Source of the DNA: Istiophorus platypterus
Taxonomy: Eukaryota > Chordata > Actinopteri > Istiophoriformes > Istiophoridae
Direction of reading: 5' to 3'
NCBI GenBank assembly: GCA_016859345.1
Contig: CM029124.1
Coordinates: 20,945,980-21,009,979, forward strand
DNA: 64,000 nt
Under the pieces are notes generated by a model. That model did no database searches. It saw only the letters and a program-made list of their open reading frames with translations, and had not been told where the DNA came from. Shown one piece after another: positions 54,901-56,315 of this stretch. Position numbers and translations under genes: made by a program. Numbering within the stretch: the stretch's first letter is position 1; each line of letters opens with the position of its first letter.

Positions 54901-56266
54901 ACACATGAGGACAGCTGATAACAGCTGTCTTTGTTTGTGATAAAGCACGGTAGATATCCTCCAGGCTTTGGTTTATGCTTCATTTGTAAATGTACATAAA
55001 AAGAAGTCATAGTAGCAAACACTCTGCATTAAGAGATACATGACAGGCTACTGAGGTACCTTTTACTATAAGTATTTTTGTGGTGAGTTTTACATAATTT
55101 AATATAGCTGTTATTGAATAGTTGTCTTTCATTAGAAGCTATATTTATTCTGCTATCAGATAATGATTCTGATGTTTTCTCTCCTCAGATTGCCGCATAA
55201 CTCTGCTCTTTGATCAGGCCCAGAACAATGCCAGCATTCGCCGCCAATCAGTCCTTGACATGCACAAAAGGCAACAAAACAGCTTTATTGAATGAAGCAC
55301 TAATTCACTTTTTTAAATAAGTTTGCACTTACATTTTTTTCTTCCTCTTCCTCTGTCTTCCCTTTTACTAGATTACCTTAAAAGTAGTGACAACTGATGT
55401 TTTATCTTTGGCAGCATTTCGTTTTTTTTGGGTTTGTAGTAGTTTATAGAAAGAGCTTCCCAACATTTTGTCTCCCACAATTTCTCTCCTTTCCAGCTCA
55501 GAACAGCTTGACCTGGAGAGACCCCTGGAGACTGCTCTGCTGTTGAGTTTAGGTGGTGTTGGGTGTGTTGTCCTAAACCAGTGGTACAGCAGCCTTCAAC
55601 AGAACACACACAATATGGCCTTTGTTCTAGCCAGTAGGTTTTGGTAATAGATCTGAAGCAATAATGCAGTTTCTAAATTTATGATTACTTTCTGCCATAC
55701 TAATACATTGTACTTTAGCCTCTTTAAAAAAGGACTTTATACCTGTGGGCATTAATAGCAGTTACAGCAATGCAATTTGTGTGTGTCCTTACTGTTACAG
55801 ATCTATTGAGGGTCAGACAGACCACTGGTCAGACCATCCATGCCTTGAGGAAAGGGAACAGTTCAGAGATATCACATCACAAGGGCACAGGATCACGTGG
55901 TACTGTGTATCCTAATTGTTACCACACTTAGCCTCACATTTCCATTTAGTGTAAATGCATTCAAAACGATGCGTTTTTGTATGGGTACATAACAGACTCC
56001 AACAAATCTCTCTTTCTCTGCACATGAGACTTGAGTTTCTTTGCAAAGAGAAATAAATGACAAGCAGAATCGTTCAAATTATGAATCAAACTAAACCAAA
56101 TTTCAGTATAACTGTCAGATATGATAACTGCTTTCTCTGGTTTTTGTCTGCAGATGCAGCACTCCTCACTGACTCAAAGGAACATGATGTTCACCACACA
56201 ATGACTCTCATACCCTCAGCCTTTAACTGTATACTTTATGGACTCCCTAACCTAATTGTGATGTAA
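6448..56266 (+). CDS. cfap46: CFAP46 (TTC40), whole gene, 59 coding exons
   Basis: This encodes the central-apparatus protein of motile cilia. The Chlamydomonas orthologue FAP46 is part of the C1d projection with FAP54, FAP74 and FAP221, which helps control ciliary beat. Exons join in phase to 7773 nt (2590 residues plus stop). Segments matching remembered vertebrate CFAP46 run from end to end: ISPELYVACAEAGL near residue 45, QAVCATQWRFCLPLLQHNLR near 410, WDVCRAACRFCLLYDD near 610, VQWAIDIL near 1250, DRKLLELPLESL near 2275 and the C-terminus FNCILYGLPNLIVM. Most of the chain is TPR-like helical repeat. K/G-rich linkers lie near residues 1362-1379 and 2322-2335. The last 500 or so residues resemble a degenerate CHAT domain. 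The start codon has a strong context (GCC ATG G), and an in-frame TAA lies 15 bp upstream at 6433-6435. Exon boundaries are inferred without transcript data; a few small exons are less certain than the rest. Confidence 0.96.
6576..6697 (+). CDS. cfap46: cfap46 exon 2 (residues 17-57)
   Basis: Acceptor TACGTAG, donor CAG|GTGAGA, ending on a codon boundary. It carries the conserved ISPELYVACAEAGLQ block, which corresponds to FSPDLFVLCAEQAL in human CFAP46, the first TPR-like helix pair. Confidence 0.95.
6698..7516 (+). other. intron 2 with GT microsatellite
   Basis: Apart from a GT tract at 7229-7299 this intron shows nothing notable. Confidence 0.85.
7229..7299. repeat. (TG)n microsatellite
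   Basis: About 35 TG units, uninterrupted, inside cfap46 intron 2. It can adopt Z-DNA and is expected to vary in length between individuals. Confidence 0.98.
7517..7648 (+). CDS. cfap46: cfap46 exon 3 (residues 58-101)
   Basis: Acceptor TTTTCAG, donor TTG|GTGAGA, phase 0 at both ends. It reads LGFLEISTACLKIYFEG followed by FLCRAYLCQGQ, matching the YFKVKAPITQFLGRAYLC region of human CFAP46. Confidence 0.95.
8023..8087 (+). CDS. cfap46: cfap46 exon 4 (residues 102-123)
   Basis: Acceptor TTTCTTAG, donor AAG|GTATGT, 65 nt ending two bases into a codon. EDFEEAVMYFLKALEISK is a typical TPR helix A-B segment (alternating small and aromatic residues). Confidence 0.92.
8953..9117 (+). CDS. cfap46: cfap46 exon 5 (residues 123-178), GC donor
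   Basis: Acceptor TCTTACAG. It encodes YHFMVFNASVLYFQTVRPLL and a following helix. The reading frame can only continue into exon 6 if the exon ends at 9117 and splicing uses a GC donor, GAT|GCAAGT, which is perfect to the GC-AG consensus from +3 onward. The GT two codons later (CAA|GTGACC) gives the wrong phase for exon 6. Confidence 0.9.
9800..9923 (+). CDS. cfap46: cfap46 exon 6 (residues 178-219)
   Basis: Acceptor CTATTCAG, donor CTG|GTTAAC. It reads HLIKCLVDSGKKEDAASFAK, equivalent to LVECLLDAGKK in mammalian CFAP46, and ends on a codon boundary. Confidence 0.93.
10451..10545 (+). CDS. cfap46: cfap46 exon 7 (residues 220-251)
   Basis: Acceptor CTTTTTAG, donor AAA|GTAAGT. It encodes one helical hairpin, VQYTLRESDVLIEMSRQY then LAVIYKIQEFK. 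It ends two bases into a codon. Confidence 0.9.
10546..11335 (+). other. intron 7 with TG/TA repeat
   Basis: It contains a degenerate alternating purine-pyrimidine stretch at about 10850-10925; otherwise unremarkable. Confidence 0.7.
10850..10925. repeat. alternating TG/TA repeat with palindromic core
   Basis: The tract begins with TG units and passes into ACATAC/GTATGT steps, including a near-palindromic TATACACATATGTATATGTG core. It could form a cruciform or Z-DNA. It is probably a decayed TG/TA microsatellite. Confidence 0.85.
11336..11491 (+). CDS. cfap46: cfap46 exon 8 (residues 251-303)
   Basis: Acceptor GTTTGTAG, donor CAG|GTTTGT. It starts RLEEINKDELTKEDSAKLEE and ends in a Ser/Thr/Pro-rich loop (SPLQSPTPIQPAD) that is probably a flexible surface segment. 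Confidence 0.9.
11681..11780 (+). CDS. cfap46: cfap46 exon 9 (residues 303-336)
   Basis: Acceptor GATTTGCAG, donor GCT|GTGAGT, phase 0 at the end. VAFLLELALLALQVKHQKVA with LKELKLAREA is a clear amphipathic helix pair. Confidence 0.93.
12182..12280 (+). CDS. cfap46: cfap46 exon 10 (residues 337-369)
   Basis: Acceptor TTTTTTAG, donor GAG|GTGTTC. It reads IIIECVNYEINLLKKEAKM, like the IECLLCEYEVQKLGKK segment of human CFAP46. The donor is weak (TTC at +4 to +6), but phase 0 fits both neighbours. Confidence 0.87.
12748..12938 (+). CDS. cfap46: cfap46 exon 11 (residues 370-433)
   Basis: Acceptor TCCCACAG, donor AAG|GTTACC. It carries one of the best conserved blocks of the family, VKVIGKLDQ-like then QAVCATQWRFCLPLLQHNLR. 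Confidence 0.96.
13333..13558 (+). CDS. cfap46: cfap46 exon 12 (residues 433-508)
   Basis: Acceptor TTTTCACAG, donor CAG|GTTTTC. It contains EEEEGHLEASLSHLQKAMLL, a canonical TPR, then LHLLQLRGTPYETPSRTEDK. The mammalian counterpart is TEEDQLQAATEHLQKAMELD. Confidence 0.95.
13913..14030 (+). CDS. cfap46: cfap46 exon 13 (residues 509-548)
   Basis: Acceptor TTTCTAAG, donor AAA|GTACAG. It reads PILVSVGLLLGHDDFQMVLD, matching LLVNAGLALAPDAFQIVLD in human. The frame stays open past the donor to 14131, but only the spliced version joins exon 14 in phase. Confidence 0.9.
14395..14427. repeat. 11-bp tandem repeat, three copies
   Basis: GTATTCATTAT occurs three times in a row with no mismatch. It is a small minisatellite in intron 13. 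Confidence 0.97.
15198..15450. mobile_element. foldback MITE-like dispersed repeat
   Basis: Inner arms at about 15281-15322 and 15392-15431 are inverted copies with several mismatches. They share the motifs ATTGTGGTGCTG and GTTATACTGA. Short outer arms (AAATCCTCCCT at about 15200 and its complement at about 15435-15445) extend the hairpin. The arrangement of GTTATACTGA, AATATT and TCAGTATAAC matches a palindromic repeat that I recall as common in teleost genomes. It has no coding capacity. The left arm carries about 50 bp not found in the right. Confidence 0.7.
16492..16612 (+). CDS. cfap46: cfap46 exon 14 (residues 548-588), donor inside GT repeat
   Basis: Acceptor CCCCGTAG. It reads LVTQLSAKAQHHSASLQKVD then HLARQGGDTDNTE, corresponding to the KARHH...DKAAGHLHRL stretch of human CFAP46. 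The donor AGAG|GTGTGT is the first unit of a GT microsatellite, which is unusual. It is two bases into the codon at the exon end. Confidence 0.9.
16613..16682. repeat. (GT)n microsatellite at splice donor
   Basis: About 35 GT units with one A interruption near 16665. It begins exactly at the 5' splice site of exon 14, so the donor is one of many equivalent GTs. Confidence 0.97.
17070..17194 (+). CDS. cfap46: cfap46 exon 15 (residues 588-630)
   Basis: Acceptor TGTTCAAG preceded by a T-run, donor GACA|GTAAGA. It encodes MKLWATLVKTARKQEEWDVC followed by RAACRFCLLYDDGRW, almost identical to the family (LAKTARKQEVWDVCRAACRFCLLYDD). Confidence 0.97.
17470..17588 (+). CDS. cfap46: cfap46 exon 16 (residues 630-669)
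   Basis: Acceptor TTTCCAG, donor GAG|GTGTGT. The C-terminal half, VRDLLRLLAEIRFISGE, matches VLRTLAEICFLNAE in human. The N-terminal half is Cys-rich (CRCSEEKSFAECLHEC). Confidence 0.93.
17589..19302 (+). other. intron 16
   Basis: A 1.7-kb intron. It holds one copy of a repeat shared with intron 55 (17860-17939). The rest is AT-rich with nothing recognised. Confidence 0.7.
17860..17939 (+). repeat. dispersed repeat, copy A
   Basis: Resembles 54571-54680 in the same orientation. Shared blocks are AAAGTTTGTTAC/AAAGTTGGTTAC, GAGGTGTGCA/AAGGTGTGCA and TAACAGCTC followed by GGCTGCTCCTC/GGCTCCTCCTG. The family is unknown to me. Confidence 0.6.
19303..19415 (+). CDS. cfap46: cfap46 exon 17 (residues 670-707)
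   Basis: Acceptor TTGCTCAG, donor CAG|GTGAAC. It reads ATIQKLLMEGVQLNSPAVPP, parallel to ATIHLLRSEGVELNDRPTPP in human, followed by an acidic stretch ending DPDWVIY. Confidence 0.95.
19416..20705 (+). other. intron 17
   Basis: A 1.29-kb AT-rich intron with a T-rich stretch at about 20538-20560. Nothing else recognised. Confidence 0.6.
20706..20918 (+). CDS. cfap46: cfap46 exon 18 (residues 707-778)
   Basis: Acceptor CTCACCCAG, donor TGG|GTAGGC. It encodes DWIQALSTYATSNFLRAAEL then ESWVVANAAIYLWNYSSHLL, matching QEAWIVHNAAAYVLNHN in human. A different frame is open across the exon but is not conserved. Confidence 0.95.
20919..21720 (+). other. intron 18
   Basis: An 802-nt AT-rich intron; no repeat or gene recognised. 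Confidence 0.6.
21721..21889 (+). CDS. cfap46: cfap46 exon 19 (residues 778-834)
   Basis: Acceptor TTTCTCAG, donor GAG|GTATGT, phase 0 at the end. LVVLLCDAVAQGLIQPLCG is followed by a basic linker (DRKRAEKGTEK) and then DPTDLQDVHKALE. Confidence 0.93.
21890..24885 (+). other. intron 19 (3.0 kb)
   Basis: One of the larger introns. It contains a perfect 17-bp-stem hairpin at 23789-23827. The 22.5-22.9 kb part is less AT-rich and may be an old repeat, but I could not assign it. No second gene was found. Confidence 0.6.
23789..23827. repeat. perfect 17-bp inverted repeat, 5-nt loop
   Basis: ATAAAACAGGTCAATAT and its exact complement are separated by TACAG. There is no T-run or coding context that would make it a terminator. 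Confidence 0.95.
24886..25035 (+). CDS. cfap46: cfap46 exon 20 (residues 835-884)
   Basis: Acceptor CTCCTAG, donor GAG|GTACGG, phase 0 at both ends. It reads MCDYALQISSCNIPGETVPI then VVATWVQIKRLLQQQIG, a conserved CFAP46 segment. Confidence 0.95.
25036..26667 (+). other. intron 20 (1.6 kb)
   Basis: AT-rich with no recognisable element. Confidence 0.6.
26668..26778 (+). CDS. cfap46: cfap46 exon 21 (residues 885-921)
   Basis: Acceptor TTTGCAG, donor ACA|GTATGT, phase 0 at both ends. It encodes NEEVSMMIRVLVGVEMLQSN, then RNPRHMEFSVPSLS. Confidence 0.92.
27040..27712 (+). repeat. long polypyrimidine-rich tract before exon 22
   Basis: About 670 bp with a very strong C+T excess on the plus strand (long CTTTTCTTC, CCCTCCCC and TTCCCTT runs) leads right up to the acceptor of exon 22. 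It generates long open frames of Phe/Leu/Ser/Pro that are not genes. Mirror-repeat stretches could form triplex (H-) DNA. Confidence 0.9.
27713..27894 (+). CDS. cfap46: cfap46 exon 22 (residues 922-982)
   Basis: Acceptor ACCTAAAG, donor TTT|GTAAGT. It reads DTVVELQVWCQLAAFCHYAK then LVLCCTKNALQLEEGAA, a clean TPR. Donor choice sets the exon end two bases into the codon, completing as Leu in exon 23. Confidence 0.94.
28274..28405 (+). CDS. cfap46: cfap46 exon 23 (residues 982-1026)
   Basis: Acceptor CAACTAG, donor CAG|GTGCTT. MLSSAACLRGLSLVHESNG followed by REAMKMFLSSVR is a TPR-like helix pair. Confidence 0.94.
28538..28703 (+). CDS. cfap46: cfap46 exon 24 (residues 1026-1081)
   Basis: Acceptor GTCCACAG, donor AAT|GTATAA, phase 0 at the end. 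It contains YAEKAENPALCVRAARQYWN then ACLPLTQSPEERWQLQDPLE, matching AAARHYWNACLPLL in human. Confidence 0.95.
28704..29695 (+). other. intron 24
   Basis: A 992-nt AT-rich intron; nothing recognised. Confidence 0.6.
29696..29768 (+). CDS. cfap46: cfap46 exon 25 (residues 1082-1106)
   Basis: A 73-nt exon with acceptor TATTTCAG and donor CAG|GTAAAT. It encodes a basic linker, KQGKMKRLLTLTEVPPGSS. Low complexity makes it less certain than its neighbours, but phase fits both sides. Confidence 0.82.
30076..30211 (+). CDS. cfap46: cfap46 exon 26 (residues 1106-1151)
   Basis: Acceptor GTGAGTAG, donor ACT|GTAAGT. DHLTLRAAIYSLLLHIHID and WKSALQLLDIANRDLAYTRH form a TPR hairpin. Confidence 0.93.
30309..30492 (+). 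CDS. cfap46: cfap46 exon 27 (residues 1151-1212)
   Basis: Acceptor TTTTTCAG, donor TCG|GTAATA. It reads KHHILVKARLGECILMDMQK, then CSFMWHQVALCAGD and QLTCYQKSITSLS, matching HIWHQLAL...QLSCYQNAITAL in human. An internal GT at 30423 is not used because the conserved sequence continues past it. Confidence 0.95.
30995..31148 (+). CDS. cfap46: cfap46 exon 28 (residues 1213-1264)
   Basis: Acceptor GACGCAG, donor CAG|GTAGAA. WQKVNLMLEFGEWLYRHNFP followed by HQVQWAIDILLRLQPK is a hallmark block of CFAP46 (WQKVDYLMEFGEWLYHRQFP in human). Confidence 0.97.
31850..32073 (+). CDS. cfap46: cfap46 exon 29 (residues 1264-1338)
   Basis: Acceptor TCCTGTAG, donor CAG|GTAGTG, phase 0 at the end. It contains LKEVRQLDCLVRAHTLLAVM then LLRAYTFVVQIWQ, matching VRQLEALARAHVVLAL...AAYAFFRHIWQ in human. 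Confidence 0.96.
32213..32335 (+). CDS. cfap46: cfap46 exon 30 (residues 1339-1379)
   Basis: Acceptor TTACTGTAG, donor GAT|GTAAGT. After one helix (VSMAVAFEVSIEMAK) comes a proline run (QPPQPPPSAG) and then a Lys/Gly-rich tail, KGKDKGKGKKLKD. This tail is probably disordered and strongly basic. Confidence 0.92.
32788..32949 (+). CDS. cfap46: cfap46 exon 31 (residues 1380-1433), GC donor
   Basis: Acceptor TTACTAG. It encodes RALPSSPKDWAHYSCPDQAR, paralleling LPTTPEEWARFEWPEECR in human. No GT lies near the needed end; splicing appears to use CAG|GCAAGA, a good GC-AG donor, giving phase 0 into exon 32. Confidence 0.88.
32950..33662 (+). other. intron 31 (GC-AG) with MITE
   Basis: A 713-nt intron carrying the MITE at 33251-33477; the remainder is AT-rich. 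Confidence 0.75.
33251..33477. mobile_element. MITE with ACCTCC...-type inverted termini
   Basis: About 227 bp with degenerate inverted ends, ACCTCCATCAAGG at the left and CATTGGCGGATGT at the right. Inside are the recognisable phrases GTCAGTAGGATTACACAAAA, CTTGTGGAGGGATTGGGCAT, GAGCCCATCAAATTTT and TTGTGAGATAGG. I recall this arrangement as a very abundant short repeat in teleost genomes (fuller copies end in CCTTGGCGGAGGT). It has no coding capacity. Confidence 0.8.
33663..33811 (+). CDS. cfap46: cfap46 exon 32 (residues 1434-1483)
   Basis: Acceptor GGCTGTAG, donor GAG|GTGAAC. It contains FYLNLLEKELYSLSLDHLTL then PIMHLAETIAHDLLEKRSLS, matching VLPVLQLAEVIAHDVVGSRS in human. Confidence 0.97.
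33812..34464 (+). other. intron 32
   Basis: A 653-nt intron. Nothing recognised. Confidence 0.6.
34465..34563 (+). CDS. cfap46: cfap46 exon 33 (residues 1483-1516)
   Basis: Acceptor GTAATTAG, donor GGA|GTATGT. It reads LRTCCQLGLETHSPYQEKLL then TLCRIHEEEQM. Confidence 0.88.
34647..34707 (+). CDS. cfap46: cfap46 exon 34 (residues 1516-1536)
   Basis: A 61-nt exon with acceptor GATTTCAG and donor CAG|GTCAGC, encoding CQKVIAFSQERRGLHKAYNQ. Only 83 nt of intron precede it. It is short and weakly conserved, but it restores phase between exons 33 and 35. Confidence 0.78.
34708..35237 (+). other. intron 34
   Basis: 530 nt, AT-rich, nothing recognised. Confidence 0.6.
35238..35390 (+). CDS. cfap46: cfap46 exon 35 (residues 1537-1587)
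   Basis: Acceptor TTTCAAG, donor CAG|GTGAGT, phase 0 at both ends. RDKAEVCLSMGLYQPARQLL followed by AEAHLVAQ is a consensus TPR (human: RAEIHLELGQYQEARVLLSEAHLAFQ). Confidence 0.96.
35661..35861 (+). CDS. cfap46: cfap46 exon 36 (residues 1588-1654)
   Basis: Acceptor CGGTTCAG, donor AAG|GTAAAG, phase 0 at both ends. It reads SLLSLATLACEEQNNAQTLI then LLDKAQALGGEEEFWYQLTL, matching IEKAQHLGGSEEFWYNSTLTL in human. Confidence 0.97.
35949..36055 (+). CDS. cfap46: cfap46 exon 37 (residues 1655-1690)
   Basis: Acceptor TTTCACAG, donor GAG|GTAACC, after an 87-nt intron. It encodes VLKLVLGQRVNRVLELTFLI in a long helix. Confidence 0.92.
36056..36633 (+). other. intron 37
   Basis: 578 nt, AT-rich, nothing recognised. 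Confidence 0.6.
36634..36816 (+). CDS. cfap46: cfap46 exon 38 (residues 1690-1751)
   Basis: Acceptor TGTTCCAG, donor GAG|GTTAGT. It contains EAVQRLMAACETLRECASSF and KERAAEAHVEYTHGVR, a helical hairpin. Confidence 0.94.
37090..37228 (+). CDS. cfap46: cfap46 exon 39 (residues 1751-1797)
   Basis: Acceptor CTCTAAAG, donor GAG|GTAAAT. It reads KEEKRRLLLDGLSHMQLAVT then VQEHMVLNAQSLLPLQEE. Confidence 0.93.
37229..38664 (+). other. intron 39 with GT microsatellite
   Basis: 1.44 kb. It holds the repeat at 37779-37851; the rest shows nothing notable. Confidence 0.75.
37779..37851. repeat. (GT)n microsatellite
   Basis: About 36 GT units with one TT interruption near the start, in intron 39. Confidence 0.97.
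38665..38862 (+). CDS. cfap46: cfap46 exon 40 (residues 1798-1863)
   Basis: Acceptor CTTGCCAG, donor CAG|GTAATG, phase 0 at both ends. It encodes TRKLVRLRLALAEFCLAMLE, one long amphipathic helix, then a Glu/Lys-rich stretch and the loop CTPEPNSIEQ. Confidence 0.95.
38863..40563 (+). other. intron 40 (1.7 kb)
   Basis: AT-rich; no gene or named repeat was found. Confidence 0.6.
40564..40752 (+). CDS. cfap46: cfap46 exon 41 (residues 1864-1926)
   Basis: Acceptor TGTGTCCAG, donor CCC|GTATGC, phase 0 at both ends. It reads LGQVALGQLAAVSSHFLDNV, then YLRLLALQEDLIHVCALWD, matching LGQMALGQ...ALLLLALQADAEHPMASWD in human. Confidence 0.95.
41128..41250 (+). CDS. cfap46: cfap46 exon 42 (residues 1927-1967)
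   Basis: Acceptor TTTTGCAG, donor CAG|GTACAT. A strongly charged linker (SVEEENSEKQKDREASRNER), probably disordered. Low conservation lowers certainty, though the 123-nt length keeps phase. Confidence 0.82.
41751..41933 (+). CDS. cfap46: cfap46 exon 43 (residues 1968-2028), NAGNAG acceptor
   Basis: The acceptor is TTTTTAGCAG, a tandem NAGNAG site; using the second AG would drop one Gln. Donor CAG|GTAATA. It contains QRLLEQASQALAEAISLCLQ, then ACVNMLDCHGQSEP and AGQYLALFQ, matching CCGRLDPVTTCQFLALHQ in human. Confidence 0.94.
42321..42494 (+). CDS. cfap46: cfap46 exon 44 (residues 2029-2086)
   Basis: Acceptor TTTCCCAG, donor AAG|GTACCG, phase 0 at both ends. It reads SVSQLSALLSLHRKLLLSHI then MLKGVEESLNSLSK, matching SSSQLAALLHLQRRL in human. 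Confidence 0.96.
42671..42750. repeat. (AT)n microsatellite
   Basis: About 40 AT units with one C interruption near 42730, in intron 44. Confidence 0.98.
43346..43443 (+). CDS. cfap46: cfap46 exon 45 (residues 2087-2119)
   Basis: Acceptor GTTTAAAG, donor TGG|GTAATT. NPNHLNILAELPPNLKILLL followed by QHSENG matches SPQHFNILNELPRDFRIVVL in human. The block LPPNLKILLLQHSENG resembles the opening strand of CHAT domains (LPxDxALLEYFV type), so the CHAT-like region may begin here. Confidence 0.96.
43720..43796 (+). CDS. cfap46: cfap46 exon 46 (residues 2119-2145)
   Basis: A 77-nt exon with acceptor ATTTGTAG and donor CAG|GTATGG. It encodes SELYGAFYEVIKAPQNQKGK, equivalent to CLYGALY in human. Confidence 0.93.
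44436..44602 (+). CDS. cfap46: cfap46 exon 47 (residues 2145-2200)
   Basis: Acceptor TTTTTGCAG, donor CAG|GTTTTT. It reads RVAKVSVCPQALLALREQTQ then AFGQENRHALLKEACW. The AKVSVCPQALLALREQTQAF pattern fits the strand-helix transition near the start of CHAT domains. Confidence 0.94.
44877..44983 (+). CDS. cfap46: cfap46 exon 48 (residues 2201-2236)
   Basis: Acceptor TATACAG, donor AAG|GTGAAG. It encodes LFQKLVQDMEDYLNPLLTQF. Confidence 0.92.
45415..45485 (+). CDS. cfap46: cfap46 exon 49 (residues 2236-2260)
   Basis: A 71-nt exon with acceptor TGCCTCAG and donor TCAA|GTAAGG. It encodes a short helix and then a charged linker, TKTKDKEEKGSS. Confidence 0.88.
45971..46144 (+). CDS. cfap46: cfap46 exon 50 (residues 2260-2318)
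   Basis: Acceptor TTATACAG, donor ACG|GTACCA. It contains YVVLLADRKLLELPLESLSI then GLSSVSRDFSLQFLHSRL, nearly the human sequence. The pattern VLLADxxLLELPLESL...SRDFSLQFL corresponds to the CHAT-family core, where a strand precedes LPxEAL and a downstream strand starts the next sheet segment. Confidence 0.97.
48369..48425. repeat. two adjacent perfect inverted repeats
   Basis: The first is GAATTGTT-AGTA-AACAATTC. The second has a 14-bp perfect stem, TTGTCCTAGTTTAC, a TGCT loop, and its exact complement at 48412-48425. They lie six bases apart. Confidence 0.92.
48841..48972. repeat. (GT)n microsatellite, interrupted
   Basis: About 130 bp of GT units with several T, A and G interruptions towards both ends. 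Confidence 0.97.
50510..50589 (+). CDS. cfap46: cfap46 exon 51 (residues 2318-2344)
   Basis: An 80-nt exon with acceptor TGTGGCAG and donor GAG|GTGAGT. It encodes a Lys/Gly-rich linker (KKQTKGGKGTKGKGDQSQ). It stands where human CFAP46 also has a long basic insert (KKEGRSRDPKKRS...), which supports the call. Confidence 0.88.
51021..51081 (+). CDS. cfap46: cfap46 exon 52 (residues 2345-2365)
   Basis: Acceptor ATATTTAG, donor AAAT|GTATCT. It ends PVDTENFK, aligned with IVDSDNFK in human. The frame stays open to 51215, but reading through breaks both the phase and the match, so the exon must end here. Confidence 0.87.
51183..51215 (+). CDS. cfap46: cfap46 exon 53 (33-nt microexon, residues 2365-2376)
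   Basis: Acceptor TCAAAAAG, donor TTTG|GTAAGT. Joined to exon 52 it gives DTENFKYIIDPYNEGNF, which lines up with DSDNFKFVVDPYEEAQG of human CFAP46. The intron before it is only 101 nt. Without this splice the downstream frame is lost at a stop in exon 54. Confidence 0.88.
51216..51724 (+). other. intron 53
   Basis: 509 nt, nothing recognised. Confidence 0.6.
51725..51827 (+). CDS. cfap46: cfap46 exon 54 (residues 2376-2410)
   Basis: Acceptor TGACACAG, donor CAG|GTTAGA. It reads MKEILEIHSKHFSHLWEGFM then GSKQRPR, matching [23 protein letters not shown] in human. Confidence 0.95.
51963..52075 (+). CDS. cfap46: cfap46 exon 55 (residues 2410-2448)
   Basis: Acceptor CCGTCAAG, donor CTG|GTACTT. 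It contains CSAFIYLGTEHFMANIPPAK then LAALSLS, matching [26 protein letters not shown] in human. In active CHAT proteases this strand carries the catalytic His-Gly; here that pair is not present. Confidence 0.95.
52076..55188 (+). other. intron 55 (3.1 kb)
   Basis: It holds copy B of the dispersed repeat (54571-54680). The remainder is AT-rich without recognisable features. Confidence 0.65.
54571..54680 (+). repeat. dispersed repeat, copy B
   Basis: Diverged partner of 17860-17939 in the same orientation, with an insertion of about 15-20 bp between the two shared blocks. Confidence 0.6.
55189..55270 (+). CDS. cfap46: cfap46 exon 56 (residues 2448-2475), GC donor
   Basis: Acceptor CTCCTCAG. 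It encodes CRITLLFDQAQNNASIRRQS then VLDMHK. The phase needed by exon 57 is met only by ending at 55270 with an AAAAG|GCAACA donor. The GT at 55250 gives phase 0 and a stop in exon 57. The donor match after the GC is moderate, so this boundary is less sure than the other two GC donors. Confidence 0.8.
55497..55633 (+). CDS. cfap46: cfap46 exon 57 (residues 2475-2521)
   Basis: Acceptor CTTTCCAG, donor GCCA|GTAGGT. LERPLETALLLSLGGVGCVV followed by LNQWYSSLQQNTHNMAFVLA has the layout of the CHAT C-terminal core (helix, xxGVxxVVxSxW strand, helix). Confidence 0.95.
55801..55899 (+). CDS. cfap46: cfap46 exon 58 (residues 2521-2554)
   Basis: Acceptor TGTTACAG, donor CGTG|GTACTG. It encodes LLRVRQTTGQTIHALRKGNS, which matches the G-x-x-x-x-x-AL-R helix that ends CHAT domains, then a polar loop. 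Confidence 0.92.
56154..56266 (+). CDS. cfap46: cfap46 exon 59, C-terminus and stop
   Basis: Acceptor TCTGCAG; it ends at TAA 56264-56266. The last residues SAFNCILYGLPNLIVM match the CFAP46 C-terminus of other vertebrates (LNCVIYGLP type). An A-F-x-x-x-L-x-G ending is also usual for the final strand of CHAT domains. Confidence 0.96.
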
Positions 56267-56309
56267 CATACCCTCAATACTTCTCAGTTATATTTCACAG
56301 TTCGAGACG

Positions 56310-56315
56310 ATTAAA
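56310..56315 (+). terminator. cfap46: polyadenylation signal ATTAAA
   Basis: ATTAAA lies 44 nt after the stop codon, giving a very short 3' UTR. A canonical AATAAA occurs at 56795-56800 and could serve a longer form. Confidence 0.5.

Larger units (their letters stand above)
55271..56153 (+). other. introns 56-58
   Basis: Introns of 226, 167 and 254 nt (exons 57 and 58 lie within this span). Nothing else recognised. Confidence 0.6.
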
